Shown in pieces: positions 29,309 to 38,897 of a stretch of 64,000 nucleotides of DNA (the stretch's first letter is position 1; each line of letters opens with the position of its first letter). This DNA is from Candidatus Scalindua japonica (GTDB lineage Bacteria > Planctomycetota > Brocadiia > Brocadiales > Scalinduaceae). The stretch is from assembly GCF_002443295.1 (NCBI RefSeq), contig NZ_BAOS01000010.1:150434-214433 (forward strand). The letters are read 5' to 3'. The position numbers were made by a program, and so were the translations under genes. Under the pieces are notes generated by a model that saw only the letters and a program-made list of their open reading frames with translations, was not told where the DNA came from and made no database searches.

Positions 29309-30433
29309 TTAAGAAAATGTAGATATCGTTTTCTCAAATGATTTTGTGAAAGCCTTGAAAGAAAAATGTTCATTATAATAAGATTTGGCATTCCTTGAAA
29401 CGGTCTTCAAAACATCAGGATTAGCCATAAGGTATTTAATTTTGTCTTTAATGGATTGACTACTTGCTTTTTCAACAAAGAAACCATTAATCCCGTCTTT
29501 GATGTGATCTGCTTGTCCACCTACTTTTGTCGATATTACAGGCAAACCCGAATACATGGCTTCTATTACCGTCATGCTCAAGCCTTCAGTTAAGGATGGA
29601 AAGACAAGAACGTTTGCTGACTTAAAATAATTCAGCATGATCTCACGAGACTGATGCCCACAAAGGATTATATTGTCTTCAAGGTTCAGTTCCTTTATCA
29701 GCTCTTTATATTCCGATGCAAGAGGTCCATCCCCAAAAATATATAGGTTGCACCTTTCCAGCCCCTGCATGGCTTTTATTATATGCCCAATCCCCTTGGT
29801 TTCTATGCCATTAATACGAACCAGTCTTCCTACAGCAACAATGTTAAAGAATCCATAATTTAAAGATACTGATTTAGTTTCAGGAATAAGATTTTCATCG
29901 AGTATGTTGGGCCATAGAATTATCTTTCTTTTCCATCTTAGAAGTAACTTTTCTTTAAACTCTGTGTTAGTGGTGGTAACAATATTATTTTTCTTTAACG
30001 CATAAAGAGTTTCTAGCTTTCGAAAAGTTGTTACCACTTCATCAACATCAGATCCCTGAGCATTCGTTATAGATTTTATTCCGAGTAAGCTTCCCATAAA
30101 AGCTGAGATAGTGCCGTAATCCAACATCATGCCTACAATGATATCCGGTTTAGTGTACCTTAGATGTAAAAGAATACGCAAATAACCAACAGTTGCCATA
30201 TGTATAATTCCCAGAATGCGTGACCCGAGTATTCTATAGCGCAGAATTCTGAAAAATTTGACACCATGGTAAACTTCGCATGCCGGATCTTCAGGTGACA
30301 GCAGGCACGTGAGCACAGAAGTTTCATACCCTGCCTGTGCGAGTGCCGCTGCGTAGGAAAGTGTGCAGTTGCCAACACCGTTAGAAACCGGATGAGTAAT
30401 ACCAAAGATAAAAGTTACTTTTTTTCTATACAT
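29309..30433 (-). CDS. GT4-family glycosyltransferase
   Basis: 374 residues, GT-B fold. The N-terminal domain starts GITHPVSNGVGNC; the C-terminal nucleotide-sugar site shows VAVGRLVRINGIETKGIGH, LYIFGDGPLASEYK, and the E-x7-E motif in FPSLTEGLSMTVIEAM. A retaining transferase using a nucleotide sugar is expected, acting on the cytoplasmic face. Its first 19 nt overlap the flavoprotein gene upstream. Confidence 0.9.
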   Translation of the reverse strand: MYRKKVTFIFGITHPVSNGVGNCTLSYAAALAQAGYETSVLTCLLSPEDPACEVYHGVKFFRILRYRILGSRILGIIHMATVGYLRILLHLRYTKPDIIVGMMLDYGTISAFMGSLLGIKSITNAQGSDVDEVVTTFRKLETLYALKKNNIVTTTNTEFKEKLLLRWKRKIILWPNILDENLIPETKSVSLNYGFFNIVAVGRLVRINGIETKGIGHIIKAMQGLERCNLYIFGDGPLASEYKELIKELNLEDNIILCGHQSREIMLNYFKSANVLVFPSLTEGLSMTVIEAMYSGLPVISTKVGGQADHIKDGINGFFVEKASSQSIKDKIKYLMANPDVLKTVSRNAKSYYNEHFSFKAFTKSFEKTISTFS

Positions 30434-31734
30434 GCCATGGCTTTCTTAATAATACAAGTTGCGTTTTCCAGTCCCCAGTTCATTGCGTCTTCCATGTTTG
30501 AATACTGCCATAATCCATTACGACCGGTCGTTTTGATCTGTAAAGGAGCTAAACAATTATTCACTTTCTTTATATCTTCATCGTATTTGTCGTGATAAAT
30601 CGGATATCCGTATTGAAAGAATTTAATGTTAACATCCAAAACATGATCTTTGTCACATATACCAAGATTTACCAGATCATCTAAACAATTTTCTTCTAAT
30701 TCCTGTGGATATGAAGGTCCTGGAGGAAGAATGCATTCCAGGCATATTCCGCTTTCGCCATCAGGAACATTATCAGGAGAAAAGTTTTCTGAAAAAGATA
30801 ATCTCTGGAAGGCTATAGAAGGGTACGGATAATAAATCCAATGTACTCCATCCTTAGACAATGCTGAACGGTGTGAAACTCTCACCATAATTATAACGAC
30901 GGAAGAGTATTGCAGATTATGGGTTATAGATTCTGTGACTTCCAATTGAGGTGTTAAAATATCCAGTAATACAGGTAAAGGAATTGTTGAGATAAGATTA
31001 TCATATTGTACTTCATCTCCATCTTCGAAGGTAATTGTTCTAGATATAGTGTTAATATTAATAGCATTTTTATTATATTGGATGTTCAGGTTTTCAGCGA
31101 AGATGTCACACATCTTTCCGGCCCCACCAGTTTTTGGGTATAAAAAGTATTGATTTGGATGGAACTGGTTATCGTTATTTTGAAAGGCACCGGAGATAAT
31201 TTCTTTAATATCAGGTTGTGGAAAGAAACGTTCCGGCCATTTTGTTGATACATTTTCTAGATCCATTTGCATAAGTTTTTCATTATGAGGTATCAGGAAA
31301 TCATAAGAGATAACTTCTCCATATGTACTTATCAACCATTCCTTAAAATTAAAACATTTACTATGCTGCTGCCGTTGCGCTTCAAAAAGACTATAAAGAG
31401 ATTCTATCCTTCTTTCCAAGGGTAATCCGTGTAGATTTGCCTGATAGGGATAATTAACGAGATTCCCATCTAAATCTATTTTAACAGTTTTTTCCTGGCT
31501 GGTATGTTCACCATTTAAAAGAGATAAGAATAGATGGCGAATATGTTCTTTCTGAAAATAAAAAATATGAACACCCATATCAAAAAGTGTTTTTTCCACA
31601 TATAATGATGAACTAAGCCCACCATATGAATTAGATTTTTCGAAAATTTCGTATGTGCGGTCAGCTTCGTTAAGCGAATAAGCTGTTGTAAGGCCTGTGA
31701 GACCTGCCCCGAGAATAATATTTTTTGTTTTCAT
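30415..31734 (-). CDS. FAD-dependent protein of the UDP-galactopyranose mutase / amine-oxidase type
   Basis: 439 residues. IILGAGLTGLTTAYSL (residues ~6-21) is the FAD dinucleotide-binding motif, followed by IFEKSNSYGGLSSS. MGVHIFYFQKEHI matches the G-x-H-x-F region of mutase-like flavoproteins, and the C-terminus has GRNGLWQYSNMEDAMN, the second FAD block. It probably isomerises or oxidises a nucleotide sugar or related intermediate. Authentic galactopyranose mutases are about 370-390 residues, so this is a relative rather than the enzyme itself. Confidence 0.8.
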   Translation of the reverse strand: MKTKNIILGAGLTGLTTAYSLNEADRTYEIFEKSNSYGGLSSSLYVEKTLFDMGVHIFYFQKEHIRHLFLSLLNGEHTSQEKTVKIDLDGNLVNYPYQANLHGLPLERRIESLYSLFEAQRQQHSKCFNFKEWLISTYGEVISYDFLIPHNEKLMQMDLENVSTKWPERFFPQPDIKEIISGAFQNNDNQFHPNQYFLYPKTGGAGKMCDIFAENLNIQYNKNAININTISRTITFEDGDEVQYDNLISTIPLPVLLDILTPQLEVTESITHNLQYSSVVIIMVRVSHRSALSKDGVHWIYYPYPSIAFQRLSFSENFSPDNVPDGESGICLECILPPGPSYPQELEENCLDDLVNLGICDKDHVLDVNIKFFQYGYPIYHDKYDEDIKKVNNCLAPLQIKTTGRNGLWQYSNMEDAMNWGLENATCIIKKAMACIEKK

Positions 31735-31795
31735 AATCTTTTCACGTAAAATCGATTAGTCACTTACTTGATACAAATTCAGTTTAAAATTGTGA

Positions 31796-32845
31796 CTAGG
31801 ATAAAATCCCTTTAGACAGCCTCATATGTATTCTTTTAGCTAATGAAACATACTGGAATGGCAATAACTCCATTAGCAATGTTTTTGTATATGTTAAGGG
31901 TTTACACATCTTCCATTCCTGGCAATTCCTGCAGAATCTGGTATATATTTTATTTCTTAAATTATCCCGTAAGATCTTAAAATTATCAGATATCCATACT
32001 TCGTATAGGCTTTGTTCATTCAAATTACCTAAAGGGATATCACCATCAATATCATTCATGCAGAATGTGACAATACCGTTCCAGCAAATAAACATCGATG
32101 TCCATGGGTATGAACAGTGAGTAGTCTGGTCGCCATGGTTTTCCAAACTAAGGTTTTGATAAGAATTTCTTAACTGCCCCAGGCTTGCCATTGGGCTTAT
32201 TCTCACCACATCAAAGATATTATTCCACTTTTTCTTGAACGCCTTTGCTTCGTGAACGTTAGTCTTCATGAGTATTATCTGTGCAACGGTAACCGGGCCT
32301 TTTTTCTTCAATTGTTTCTTAGAAGCAAAATATTGAGCAATATTATTATGAATAACATGGAAATCTGATCCGATACGAATTTTCTGGTAAGTAGACTCAG
32401 AAGCGGCATCTATTGAGAAAATCAGTGTGTCCAGTTTAGATGTTAGAATTTTTTCAATAATTGCATTATTCAGGCTTGTAATATTCGTATTTCCAATAAC
32501 CTCCCTTACTCCTTTATTTTTTGCATATTCTATCATCTCAAAAATATCTGGATGTGAGAATGGCTCTCCCCATCCACTAAGATCAAGTGTTAATACTTTA
32601 TTCCCTACTTCATCCATAATTTTCTTGAAAAGATTTAAGTCCATATAGTTTACTTCCCTTTTCATCAAGGGTCGATTACAGTGAATGCAGGACAAATTGC
32701 ATGCGTTGGTAGCCTCAAGGAATATATATTTCGGAAAGCGGATTCTCCCGGCAGCAACACCTTTCCTATAATTACGAACCAGGTTTGTCTCTCTAAGTGT
32801 TCTATCTAACATATTTATTTTTTTACCCTGTGAAAAATTCAGCAT
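31796..32845 (-). CDS. Radical SAM/SPASM protein
   Basis: 349 residues. FLEATNACNLSCIHCNRP carries the CxxxCxxC cluster motif near residue 53; LDLSGWGEPFSHPD is the GEP-type SAM-contact region. The SPASM part includes TFCMNDIDGDIPLGNL and RFCRNCQEWKMC. Related proteins appear in LPS and glycan loci. The first 7 nt overlap the next gene, so both are co-transcribed. Confidence 0.87.
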   Translation of the reverse strand: MLNFSQGKKINMLDRTLRETNLVRNYRKGVAAGRIRFPKYIFLEATNACNLSCIHCNRPLMKREVNYMDLNLFKKIMDEVGNKVLTLDLSGWGEPFSHPDIFEMIEYAKNKGVREVIGNTNITSLNNAIIEKILTSKLDTLIFSIDAASESTYQKIRIGSDFHVIHNNIAQYFASKKQLKKKGPVTVAQIILMKTNVHEAKAFKKKWNNIFDVVRISPMASLGQLRNSYQNLSLENHGDQTTHCSYPWTSMFICWNGIVTFCMNDIDGDIPLGNLNEQSLYEVWISDNFKILRDNLRNKIYTRFCRNCQEWKMCKPLTYTKTLLMELLPFQYVSLAKRIHMRLSKGILS

Positions 32846-33636
32846 ATGATACTCTGTTTTTTGCTACCTTCCATAAGACATTCATAATATTCAAAGCCCA
32901 GAATTGATTTAGAATAAAAATGTGGAATAACAGGTGGGTATCCCCAAAGCTTCATCCATAGGTTTAAGATTGAAGATATCCATTTAACCAGCGGTTTGAA
33001 TGTATAACTTGAGGCAATGACTAATAATTTTGCATGACCTGTTAACTGTCTAATATAAGGGTCATCTTTGCTGGCGTAAATAAGATGACTTAACCACAAT
33101 GAAAATGTATTCTGAAAATTTAATTTTTTGAAATTGCATTTTGTAAATAGTCTGCTCCATTCAAGACAACTGTAAACTCTTTCATTTTCAAATGGTGAAT
33201 CATTCATATTTCGTAGTGTTGTGAAACTAGAAACAAAAGTGCCTTTACATGGTTCCAATAAGATTATCCTGCCATTGGATTTCAGGCATCCCCAAATACT
33301 TCTTAACGTTTTCTTGATGTTAAAGGAGTGATGCAGACTATGTTTGGATACAACCGTATCAATATTTTCATTTCTAAATGGGAGGTAATTAAAATCCGCA
33401 ATACAGAAATATTGGTTTTTTTTTCTGTTTTTTGACCAACTGGATAAATGATTTTTATCTTTATCAACAAGAATCAACATCTTATATTTTCCTTTGTCGA
33501 CAGAAAAAATACTTTCTTTTCCGCATCCGATTTCCAAAACTTTCTTGCCTATACATAATGTATTGACATATTTTTGTAAATATATTGAAACAGGATCCAT
33601 AACAATTTTATTTATCTGAGTATTTATAGCGTACAA
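32839..33636 (-). CDS. SAM-dependent methyltransferase
   Basis: 265 residues. Motif I is KVLEIGCGKES, the acidic residue ending strand 2 lies in LILVDKDKNH, IADFNYLPFRNENIDTVVSKH is the next block, and GRIILLEPCKGTF is motif III. It is typical of small-molecule or sugar methyltransferases (UbiE/UbiG-like fold). It overlaps the epimerase gene by 13 nt and the radical-SAM gene by 7 nt. Confidence 0.87.
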   Translation of the reverse strand: MYAINTQINKIVMDPVSIYLQKYVNTLCIGKKVLEIGCGKESIFSVDKGKYKMLILVDKDKNHLSSWSKNRKKNQYFCIADFNYLPFRNENIDTVVSKHSLHHSFNIKKTLRSIWGCLKSNGRIILLEPCKGTFVSSFTTLRNMNDSPFENERVYSCLEWSRLFTKCNFKKLNFQNTFSLWLSHLIYASKDDPYIRQLTGHAKLLVIASSYTFKPLVKWISSILNLWMKLWGYPPVIPHFYSKSILGFEYYECLMEGSKKQSIIC

Positions 33637-34712
33637 ACATTATTATTATTACTTTCCAGAAGAATTGCTTCTTCCCCTGGAGAGTTAACACTCTCAATAA
33701 CATCCATCAGTATGTTATCAAGATGTTTTTCTGGCATCCACCCTGTAGCCGACTGTATTTTGGAAATGTCTGGTACACGTTGATGCATGTCCTCAAATCC
33801 CGAATTATAAGCCTGTTCATACGGGATGAACTTTATCTGTTCACTGTTTTCCATAGATTCAGTGTCTCTGGTTGTATATGATGTTCTGTGCTTGTTTATT
33901 GCCGCAAGGGTTCTGTGTGCCAGATTACTTATTGTGATCTCTTCCGTGGATCCTATATTAAATACACCGCCGATTGCCTCCGGGCACATGGTAAGTTGCA
34001 GAATTGCATTAACGGCATCATGTATATGCATAAAACATCGTGACTGTTTACCATTACCATAAACAGTTAGAGATTTACCTTGCAGAGCCTGTTGCACAAA
34101 CCGCGGGATTACCATACCATAACGACCTGTCTGGCGTGGACCGACGGTATTGAACAATCTGAAAATAACAACTGGCAGGCCTTTTTCCTTGTAGTATGCC
34201 AGCGCCAGAAATTCATCAAGCATCTTAGAGGTGGCATAGGACCATCTACTACGGGTTGTGGCTCCAAGGACTACATCATCTTCTTCATTGAAAGGAATGC
34301 CGTTCCCTTTACCGTAAACTTCAGAAGTTGAAGCTAAAAGAACTTTAACACGATAACGTTGCGCTGCTTTTAGTATGGACTCTGTACCTAATACATTAGT
34401 TTCTATAGTGTGTACCGGTTTTTCCACAATAAGTTTAACACCCACCGCAGCGGCAAGATGGAAAATTACATCGCATTCGCTTACTAATCTATCTACTACA
34501 ACATTGTTCGTGATGGAATCAATAGCAAAATTGAAGTCAGGTCGTTCTGTTAAGTGGGCAATATTTTCGAAAGATCCTGTTGAAAGATCATCTATAATTG
34601 TTACCTGGTAACCATACTCTAGTAGCCGTTCAGCCAAATGACTTCCGACAAATCCGGAACCACCGGTTACTAAAGCACGTAATTTGGAACTGGTTTTTTT
34701 ATTTGAAATCAT
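33624..34712 (-). CDS. NAD-dependent nucleotide-sugar epimerase/dehydratase
   Basis: 362 residues, extended short-chain dehydrogenase. ALVTGGSGFVGSHLAE (near residue 14) is the NAD motif, STSEVYGKG supplies the Ser/Thr, and WSYATSKMLDE gives YxxxK. RLFNTVGPRQTGRYGMVIPRF is typical of UDP-glucose 4-epimerase and UDP-glucuronate decarboxylase-like enzymes. It supplies an activated sugar to the surrounding transferases; the exact substrate is not determinable from motifs. Confidence 0.92.
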   Translation of the reverse strand: MISNKKTSSKLRALVTGGSGFVGSHLAERLLEYGYQVTIIDDLSTGSFENIAHLTERPDFNFAIDSITNNVVVDRLVSECDVIFHLAAAVGVKLIVEKPVHTIETNVLGTESILKAAQRYRVKVLLASTSEVYGKGNGIPFNEEDDVVLGATTRSRWSYATSKMLDEFLALAYYKEKGLPVVIFRLFNTVGPRQTGRYGMVIPRFVQQALQGKSLTVYGNGKQSRCFMHIHDAVNAILQLTMCPEAIGGVFNIGSTEEITISNLAHRTLAAINKHRTSYTTRDTESMENSEQIKFIPYEQAYNSGFEDMHQRVPDISKIQSATGWMPEKHLDNILMDVIESVNSPGEEAILLESNNNNVCTL

Positions 34713-34806
34713 TTTTTCCTTTCTACAAAAACATATGAGTTAACGGTAACAAATTATTACCTTTTATATTAATAAAGTTGTTTAATTTTCTTGTAATAGT
34801 TCTTTC

Positions 34807-35946
34807 TCATTGAGTCTGGCAGATAGAATCATAGGCTCTGGCATTTTCTGCCCACGAAAATCTTTTGGCTGTCGCTCTGCTGTTTAATTCCATTTTTTTT
34901 CTCAAATCATCATCTGTTATCAATTGTTTCAACGCGTTTGATAACGATTCCTTATTATTAACAGGAACAATCAGGGCATTTTCCTCATTAATCAAGAAAT
35001 TGTCTCCCGCCAGGTTTGAAGCTACTACAGGCAGCCCAGATGCCATTGCCTCTAAGAGTGCATTAGACATTCCTTCGTCAAGAGAAGTAAGTACGAAGAT
35101 ATCAGCCGTGTTGTATCTTATTGATATCTGCTTCCTTGAAATCCACCCTGTGAAACATACAGCATTTTGCAGGTGCAAATTCCTTGATAGTTTTTCTAGC
35201 ATTCTCCTGGATGGCCCGTCACCAAGTATATCGAGGGTAAATTTCCCCTGTAAACCATTCTGATTCAGTATATAACACGCCTTCAGCAGATTACTCAGAC
35301 CTTTCTGCACTGAAAGCCTTCCAACAGTCAGTATTCTTATTTTTGAAATTTCAGTATGTTTTCCGCATATTGGTTTATATTTATCAGTATCAACACCATT
35401 AGGAATAACTGATATTGTTTTATAAGGTTCAGTTTGTTTTGCCAGTTCATATAATCTGTAAGAATTTGCAATAACGTGTTCTGCCTCTTTCCAGACACTC
35501 TTAATAACAGGCTTGGTCAACAAGTGATAAAACCTGAGTTTTTGGACAAAAAATCCAGGAACATCTCCACCTCTTAATGAGATAACATATGGCAAACTGA
35601 ATCTCTTCTTCATCCAGTAGGCTATTATTCCTGAGGGAATTCCAAAGAAAGCTACTACTTTCTCGGGTTTAAAATTATTAATGATGGTTTTACAGAAAAA
35701 AAGGCCACTTATTACAAAGGTGATCATTTCCAATACTGAACATCTGTCAATTTTCCTTCTGATCACAGGTGTGCGGAAAATACGAAAACCATCGTATGAT
35801 TCCTCCCTCGGAAGGTTATGAAATGCAGATGTCAAAACAGCTATTTCATGACCCATCTGAGAAAGATGCCTTGCCAGATAATACGAAGCGTTACCGGCAC
35901 CGCCACCTAAAGGAGGAAATTCATAGTTTATAATCAGGATTTTCAT
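34807..35946 (-). CDS. GT4-family glycosyltransferase
   Basis: 379 residues. It starts ILIINYEFPPLGGGAGNASY, the nucleotide-binding glycine loop of GT-B enzymes. The C-terminal domain has RILTVGRLSVQKGLSNLL, FTLDILGDGPSRRMLE and the E-x7-E motif in LTSLDEGMSNALLEAMASG. A retaining, cytoplasmic-face sugar transferase is expected. It sits 94 bp from the epimerase gene and 20 bp from the sulfotransferase gene. Confidence 0.92.
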   Translation of the reverse strand: MKILIINYEFPPLGGGAGNASYYLARHLSQMGHEIAVLTSAFHNLPREESYDGFRIFRTPVIRRKIDRCSVLEMITFVISGLFFCKTIINNFKPEKVVAFFGIPSGIIAYWMKKRFSLPYVISLRGGDVPGFFVQKLRFYHLLTKPVIKSVWKEAEHVIANSYRLYELAKQTEPYKTISVIPNGVDTDKYKPICGKHTEISKIRILTVGRLSVQKGLSNLLKACYILNQNGLQGKFTLDILGDGPSRRMLEKLSRNLHLQNAVCFTGWISRKQISIRYNTADIFVLTSLDEGMSNALLEAMASGLPVVASNLAGDNFLINEENALIVPVNNKESLSNALKQLITDDDLRKKMELNSRATAKRFSWAENARAYDSICQTQ

Positions 35947-35965
35947 GAAAATATTTTATTAAACT

Positions 35966-36835
35966 TTATCCATAGTATATTTCAGGACCGTATCTACTGA
36001 TAAATTTATTAAACATTTCAGTATTTGATTCTTTATAGTAATTTAATATATCTTCTCTTTCGCAAACTGTTAAATATTCGTTTGGTTTATCAATTGGCCT
36101 GGGGAATTTATCTTCTAGAAAGAATCTGAGTAATTCCTTTTCTTCATTGTTGAGTATGGGATGACATCTTTTTACTATTTCTAATCCTTTCTCAGAAAGA
36201 CCAGGCCGCGCGTATGGCAGTTTAATGTTTTTGGTAGTTATGTTTACATTTATAGACTCAAAAAAATGTTTTATTACCTTCGTATTGTCTTTCGCTAACT
36301 CTTCATACGGGATTACGGTCATATTCTCATACCCGAACAATTGTTCATATTTTTCTAATAATGTGTACCAGTTAAAAGCGTACCTATCAATTCTGTTCAA
36401 GTATTCATGGAAGCTATGCTGATAAAGTCCGACTTTTAAACCATGGACATAAAATGATTCTAAAAAGGTATCCTGCCTTCTGACAAAAACACATATTTTG
36501 ACGTTGAAATCGCGAAAAATGTACTTAATAACATTGGCTAATAATCCTGAATCCTTATATCCGGTGCGAGTCGTGCCGGAAAGTTCTTCATTGCTAATGA
36601 TTATAGTTCTTTCGTGTAGATTATTATATTTCATAGAAATTTCATTGAGTATCGCGTCTAAATCTGATTCAGATCCATGTACTTTGCGATAAATTTCATT
36701 CACTAAACCAACGCTCTTCGTTTCATAAAAAGCAGAAGCATCTTCCTTTAATAAATTCATAATACTGAAAAGGAACCATTGAATTGCTGTTGTACCGGTT
36801 TTGTGTAAACCTATATGTAAATAAACAGTCTTCAT
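35966..36835 (-). CDS. Sulfotransferase-like protein
   Basis: 289 residues. YLHIGLHKTGTTAIQWFL near the N-terminus is the 5'-phosphosulfate loop that binds PAPS, and ICVFVRRQDTFLESFY is the 3'-phosphate region with Arg and Ser-like residues. It is likely to sulfate a sugar hydroxyl of the polymer. Nothing for PAPS synthesis is visible in the window. It lies between a GT4 gene and the TPR radical-SAM gene. Confidence 0.82.
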   Translation of the reverse strand: MKTVYLHIGLHKTGTTAIQWFLFSIMNLLKEDASAFYETKSVGLVNEIYRKVHGSESDLDAILNEISMKYNNLHERTIIISNEELSGTTRTGYKDSGLLANVIKYIFRDFNVKICVFVRRQDTFLESFYVHGLKVGLYQHSFHEYLNRIDRYAFNWYTLLEKYEQLFGYENMTVIPYEELAKDNTKVIKHFFESINVNITTKNIKLPYARPGLSEKGLEIVKRCHPILNNEEKELLRFFLEDKFPRPIDKPNEYLTVCEREDILNYYKESNTEMFNKFISRYGPEIYYG

Positions 36836-36923
36836 TGATATAAATTTCTACTATATGAAATAAGTTAATGTATAAAATAATTATCCTGATGCTGAAAAAA
36901 ACTATTGAAAACATTTAACACGC

Positions 36924-38372
36924 TTATGGAAGAAGAGAGTTGTTTTCAAGAGTAGTAATTTCTAATCCATATATATTTCTAATATGCAGACTTGCGTTAG
37001 ACCTTTGTGCGTGATAAGCCTTGTTATTTATGGATATAATTTCAGGTTCAGAGGCCGAGACCTTATCTGACCATTTTGTACAATTATGACACTCATTTAT
37101 CATATTATAGAGTCCTCTTTCCTGTGACTCAAATATATGTATTCTGTTTTCTGATAGCATAATCTCTTCAAATGATTGATCCTCTAAATTTCCTGCCACG
37201 TAATCACCGCATTGACATCCTTTTACTTTGCCATCATCTTCAATCATGAAGTATCCAGACAACCGATTGCAGAAAGTGCGGTTCAGCGGTGTATCTGAGG
37301 TATTATGTTGAGGATTGTGAGGATCGTTATATTTCTGTATCCACACAACATCTACACGCGGTGCCCAATATTCACAGAATTTGTTCAGATCTTTATTGTT
37401 TTGTGGTGTGTTGCAGAATGAAACGACAAATACCGGACGTTTTTTTCTACCCTTGTAACGAGACATAAATTGTTCTAAATTTTCTACTACTCTTTCGAAT
37501 TGCCCATTTTGACGGATTTTTCCGTAAATCTCCGGTGTTGCCGCATCAAGACTGATATGCAGTTCGTTCAAGTCCGCATTAAACAATGCATCTGCCCGTT
37601 TCCCATTAAGCAAAGCCCCATTAGTGGTCAGTTTAACAGGAAAGCCATTATTCGTTATATGATTAATGATATGAGAGAACTCCGGGTGCAGAAGCGGTTC
37701 ACCGTTACCTTGAGGATGAATAAGTATTTTATCGCGTTGATATTTTAAGCCAAAAGTATTCTCTACCTTGCTTATTCCGTGAATAAATTTATCAAAATAA
37801 CGTACAAAATTGTCATAAAGCATATATTTTCTTTTATTACCAATATCTTTCCATTCGTTTTCGGCTAAATGGCAATGTGTACATTTATAATTACAGAAAT
37901 TAGTAGTGTGAAAGTAGACAGTATTCAGGTTAAAAAATCTTGAAGGGTTTTGGATCTTATTTTTAATAAGCTTTCCTCTTTCTATCATTACTTTACGATT
38001 AAATATTTTATGACACTGTGGTTTTAACCCAGAGTTAGTTTCATTTGAATTCGCAATGGATTTTTCAAGGGCAACGAGATTGTCTGAAGCATTATTATTT
38101 TCAGGATCTAGTTCGAGCGCCCTGCAGAAGGCATTAGTGGCCTCTGGTGTATTACCGGTTTGAAAATAAAGCACACCCAAATCGTTCCAGACAACAGGTG
38201 ATTTTGGTTTTTCTTCATAACATTCTTCAAGCATGGTTATTGCTTCATGAATTTCATTATTCGCCACCATTTTCTCAACTAAATGGTATTCAGGATATGA
38301 TAACGTATAATTTTCTTTGGTCATGCCTGTTGTGTTGCCTGGTAAGTTGTCAGCATTACATGTTTTATTCAT
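36924..38372 (-). CDS. TPR-radical SAM/SPASM fusion protein
   Basis: 482 residues. Residues ~30-110 form TPR-like helices (VWNDLGVLYFQTGNTPEAT). The radical-SAM core follows, with CNYKCTHC near residue 162 and QGNGEPLLHPEF as the SAM-contact block. The C-terminus has a SPASM-like Cys set (VKGCQCGDYVAGNL, INECHNCTKW). A TPR domain on a radical-SAM enzyme suggests recruitment to a protein complex, perhaps with the other TPR proteins of this locus. Substrate unknown. Confidence 0.85.
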   Translation of the reverse strand: MNKTCNADNLPGNTTGMTKENYTLSYPEYHLVEKMVANNEIHEAITMLEECYEEKPKSPVVWNDLGVLYFQTGNTPEATNAFCRALELDPENNNASDNLVALEKSIANSNETNSGLKPQCHKIFNRKVMIERGKLIKNKIQNPSRFFNLNTVYFHTTNFCNYKCTHCHLAENEWKDIGNKRKYMLYDNFVRYFDKFIHGISKVENTFGLKYQRDKILIHPQGNGEPLLHPEFSHIINHITNNGFPVKLTTNGALLNGKRADALFNADLNELHISLDAATPEIYGKIRQNGQFERVVENLEQFMSRYKGRKKRPVFVVSFCNTPQNNKDLNKFCEYWAPRVDVVWIQKYNDPHNPQHNTSDTPLNRTFCNRLSGYFMIEDDGKVKGCQCGDYVAGNLEDQSFEEIMLSENRIHIFESQERGLYNMINECHNCTKWSDKVSASEPEIISINNKAYHAQRSNASLHIRNIYGLEITTLENNSLLP

Positions 38373-38387
38373 ATTCTGGATTTTACT

Positions 38388-38897
38388 TTAAAAATAATTT
38401 TCTGTATTTTGATAATTTATGATTTTACGGCTACTTACAGCATATCTTTGCATTGAGTATATCCATCTGAACAGAGTGAATGATAAGAAGATCTGTACGG
38501 GTAAGCTCCAGCTTATGAGAGCACTTTTCTGAATACTCTGATGAAAATTCTCAAATGGGATTCTCCTAATGGCAAGTATCATTCCGCTTTGCGACAGGAT
38601 GTCCGGTAGAATCCCGAAGAGTCCGCCAGTCCAGAGAAGAATTTTATTCAGCGGCCTTCCACTTGTTGTAATGGAAAGAAACCTGATTAACAGGAGAGCA
38701 ATTATTCCGTCTGTAATGATAATACCTATATTCTTTATACTTGTTAAACCGACATCCCAGTTTGGAATAGCATCCAGTGCAAAGTGGCTTGCGAAAGCAA
38801 GTGGTAATCCGCAGAGTAAAGAACCAATACCTCTGCTTATAGCGGCACCGAGTAAAACATGTGGAGTAATTAACAATTTATGAATTTCTCCTTCCAC
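38388..38897 (-). CDS. Membrane-bound metal-dependent hydrolase-like protein (YdjM/DUF457-like)
   Basis: 169 residues with about four hydrophobic segments. TPHVLLGAAISRG, ASHFALDAIPNWD and the later LPDILSQSG and FHQSIQ match the His/Asp pattern of the YdjM/YbcI-type membrane proteins. Their biochemical role is not well established. The 5' end overlaps the asparagine-synthase-like gene by 28 nt. Confidence 0.6.
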   Translation of the reverse strand: MEGEIHKLLITPHVLLGAAISRGIGSLLCGLPLAFASHFALDAIPNWDVGLTSIKNIGIIITDGIIALLLIRFLSITTSGRPLNKILLWTGGLFGILPDILSQSGMILAIRRIPFENFHQSIQKSALISWSLPVQIFLSFTLFRWIYSMQRYAVSSRKIINYQNTENYF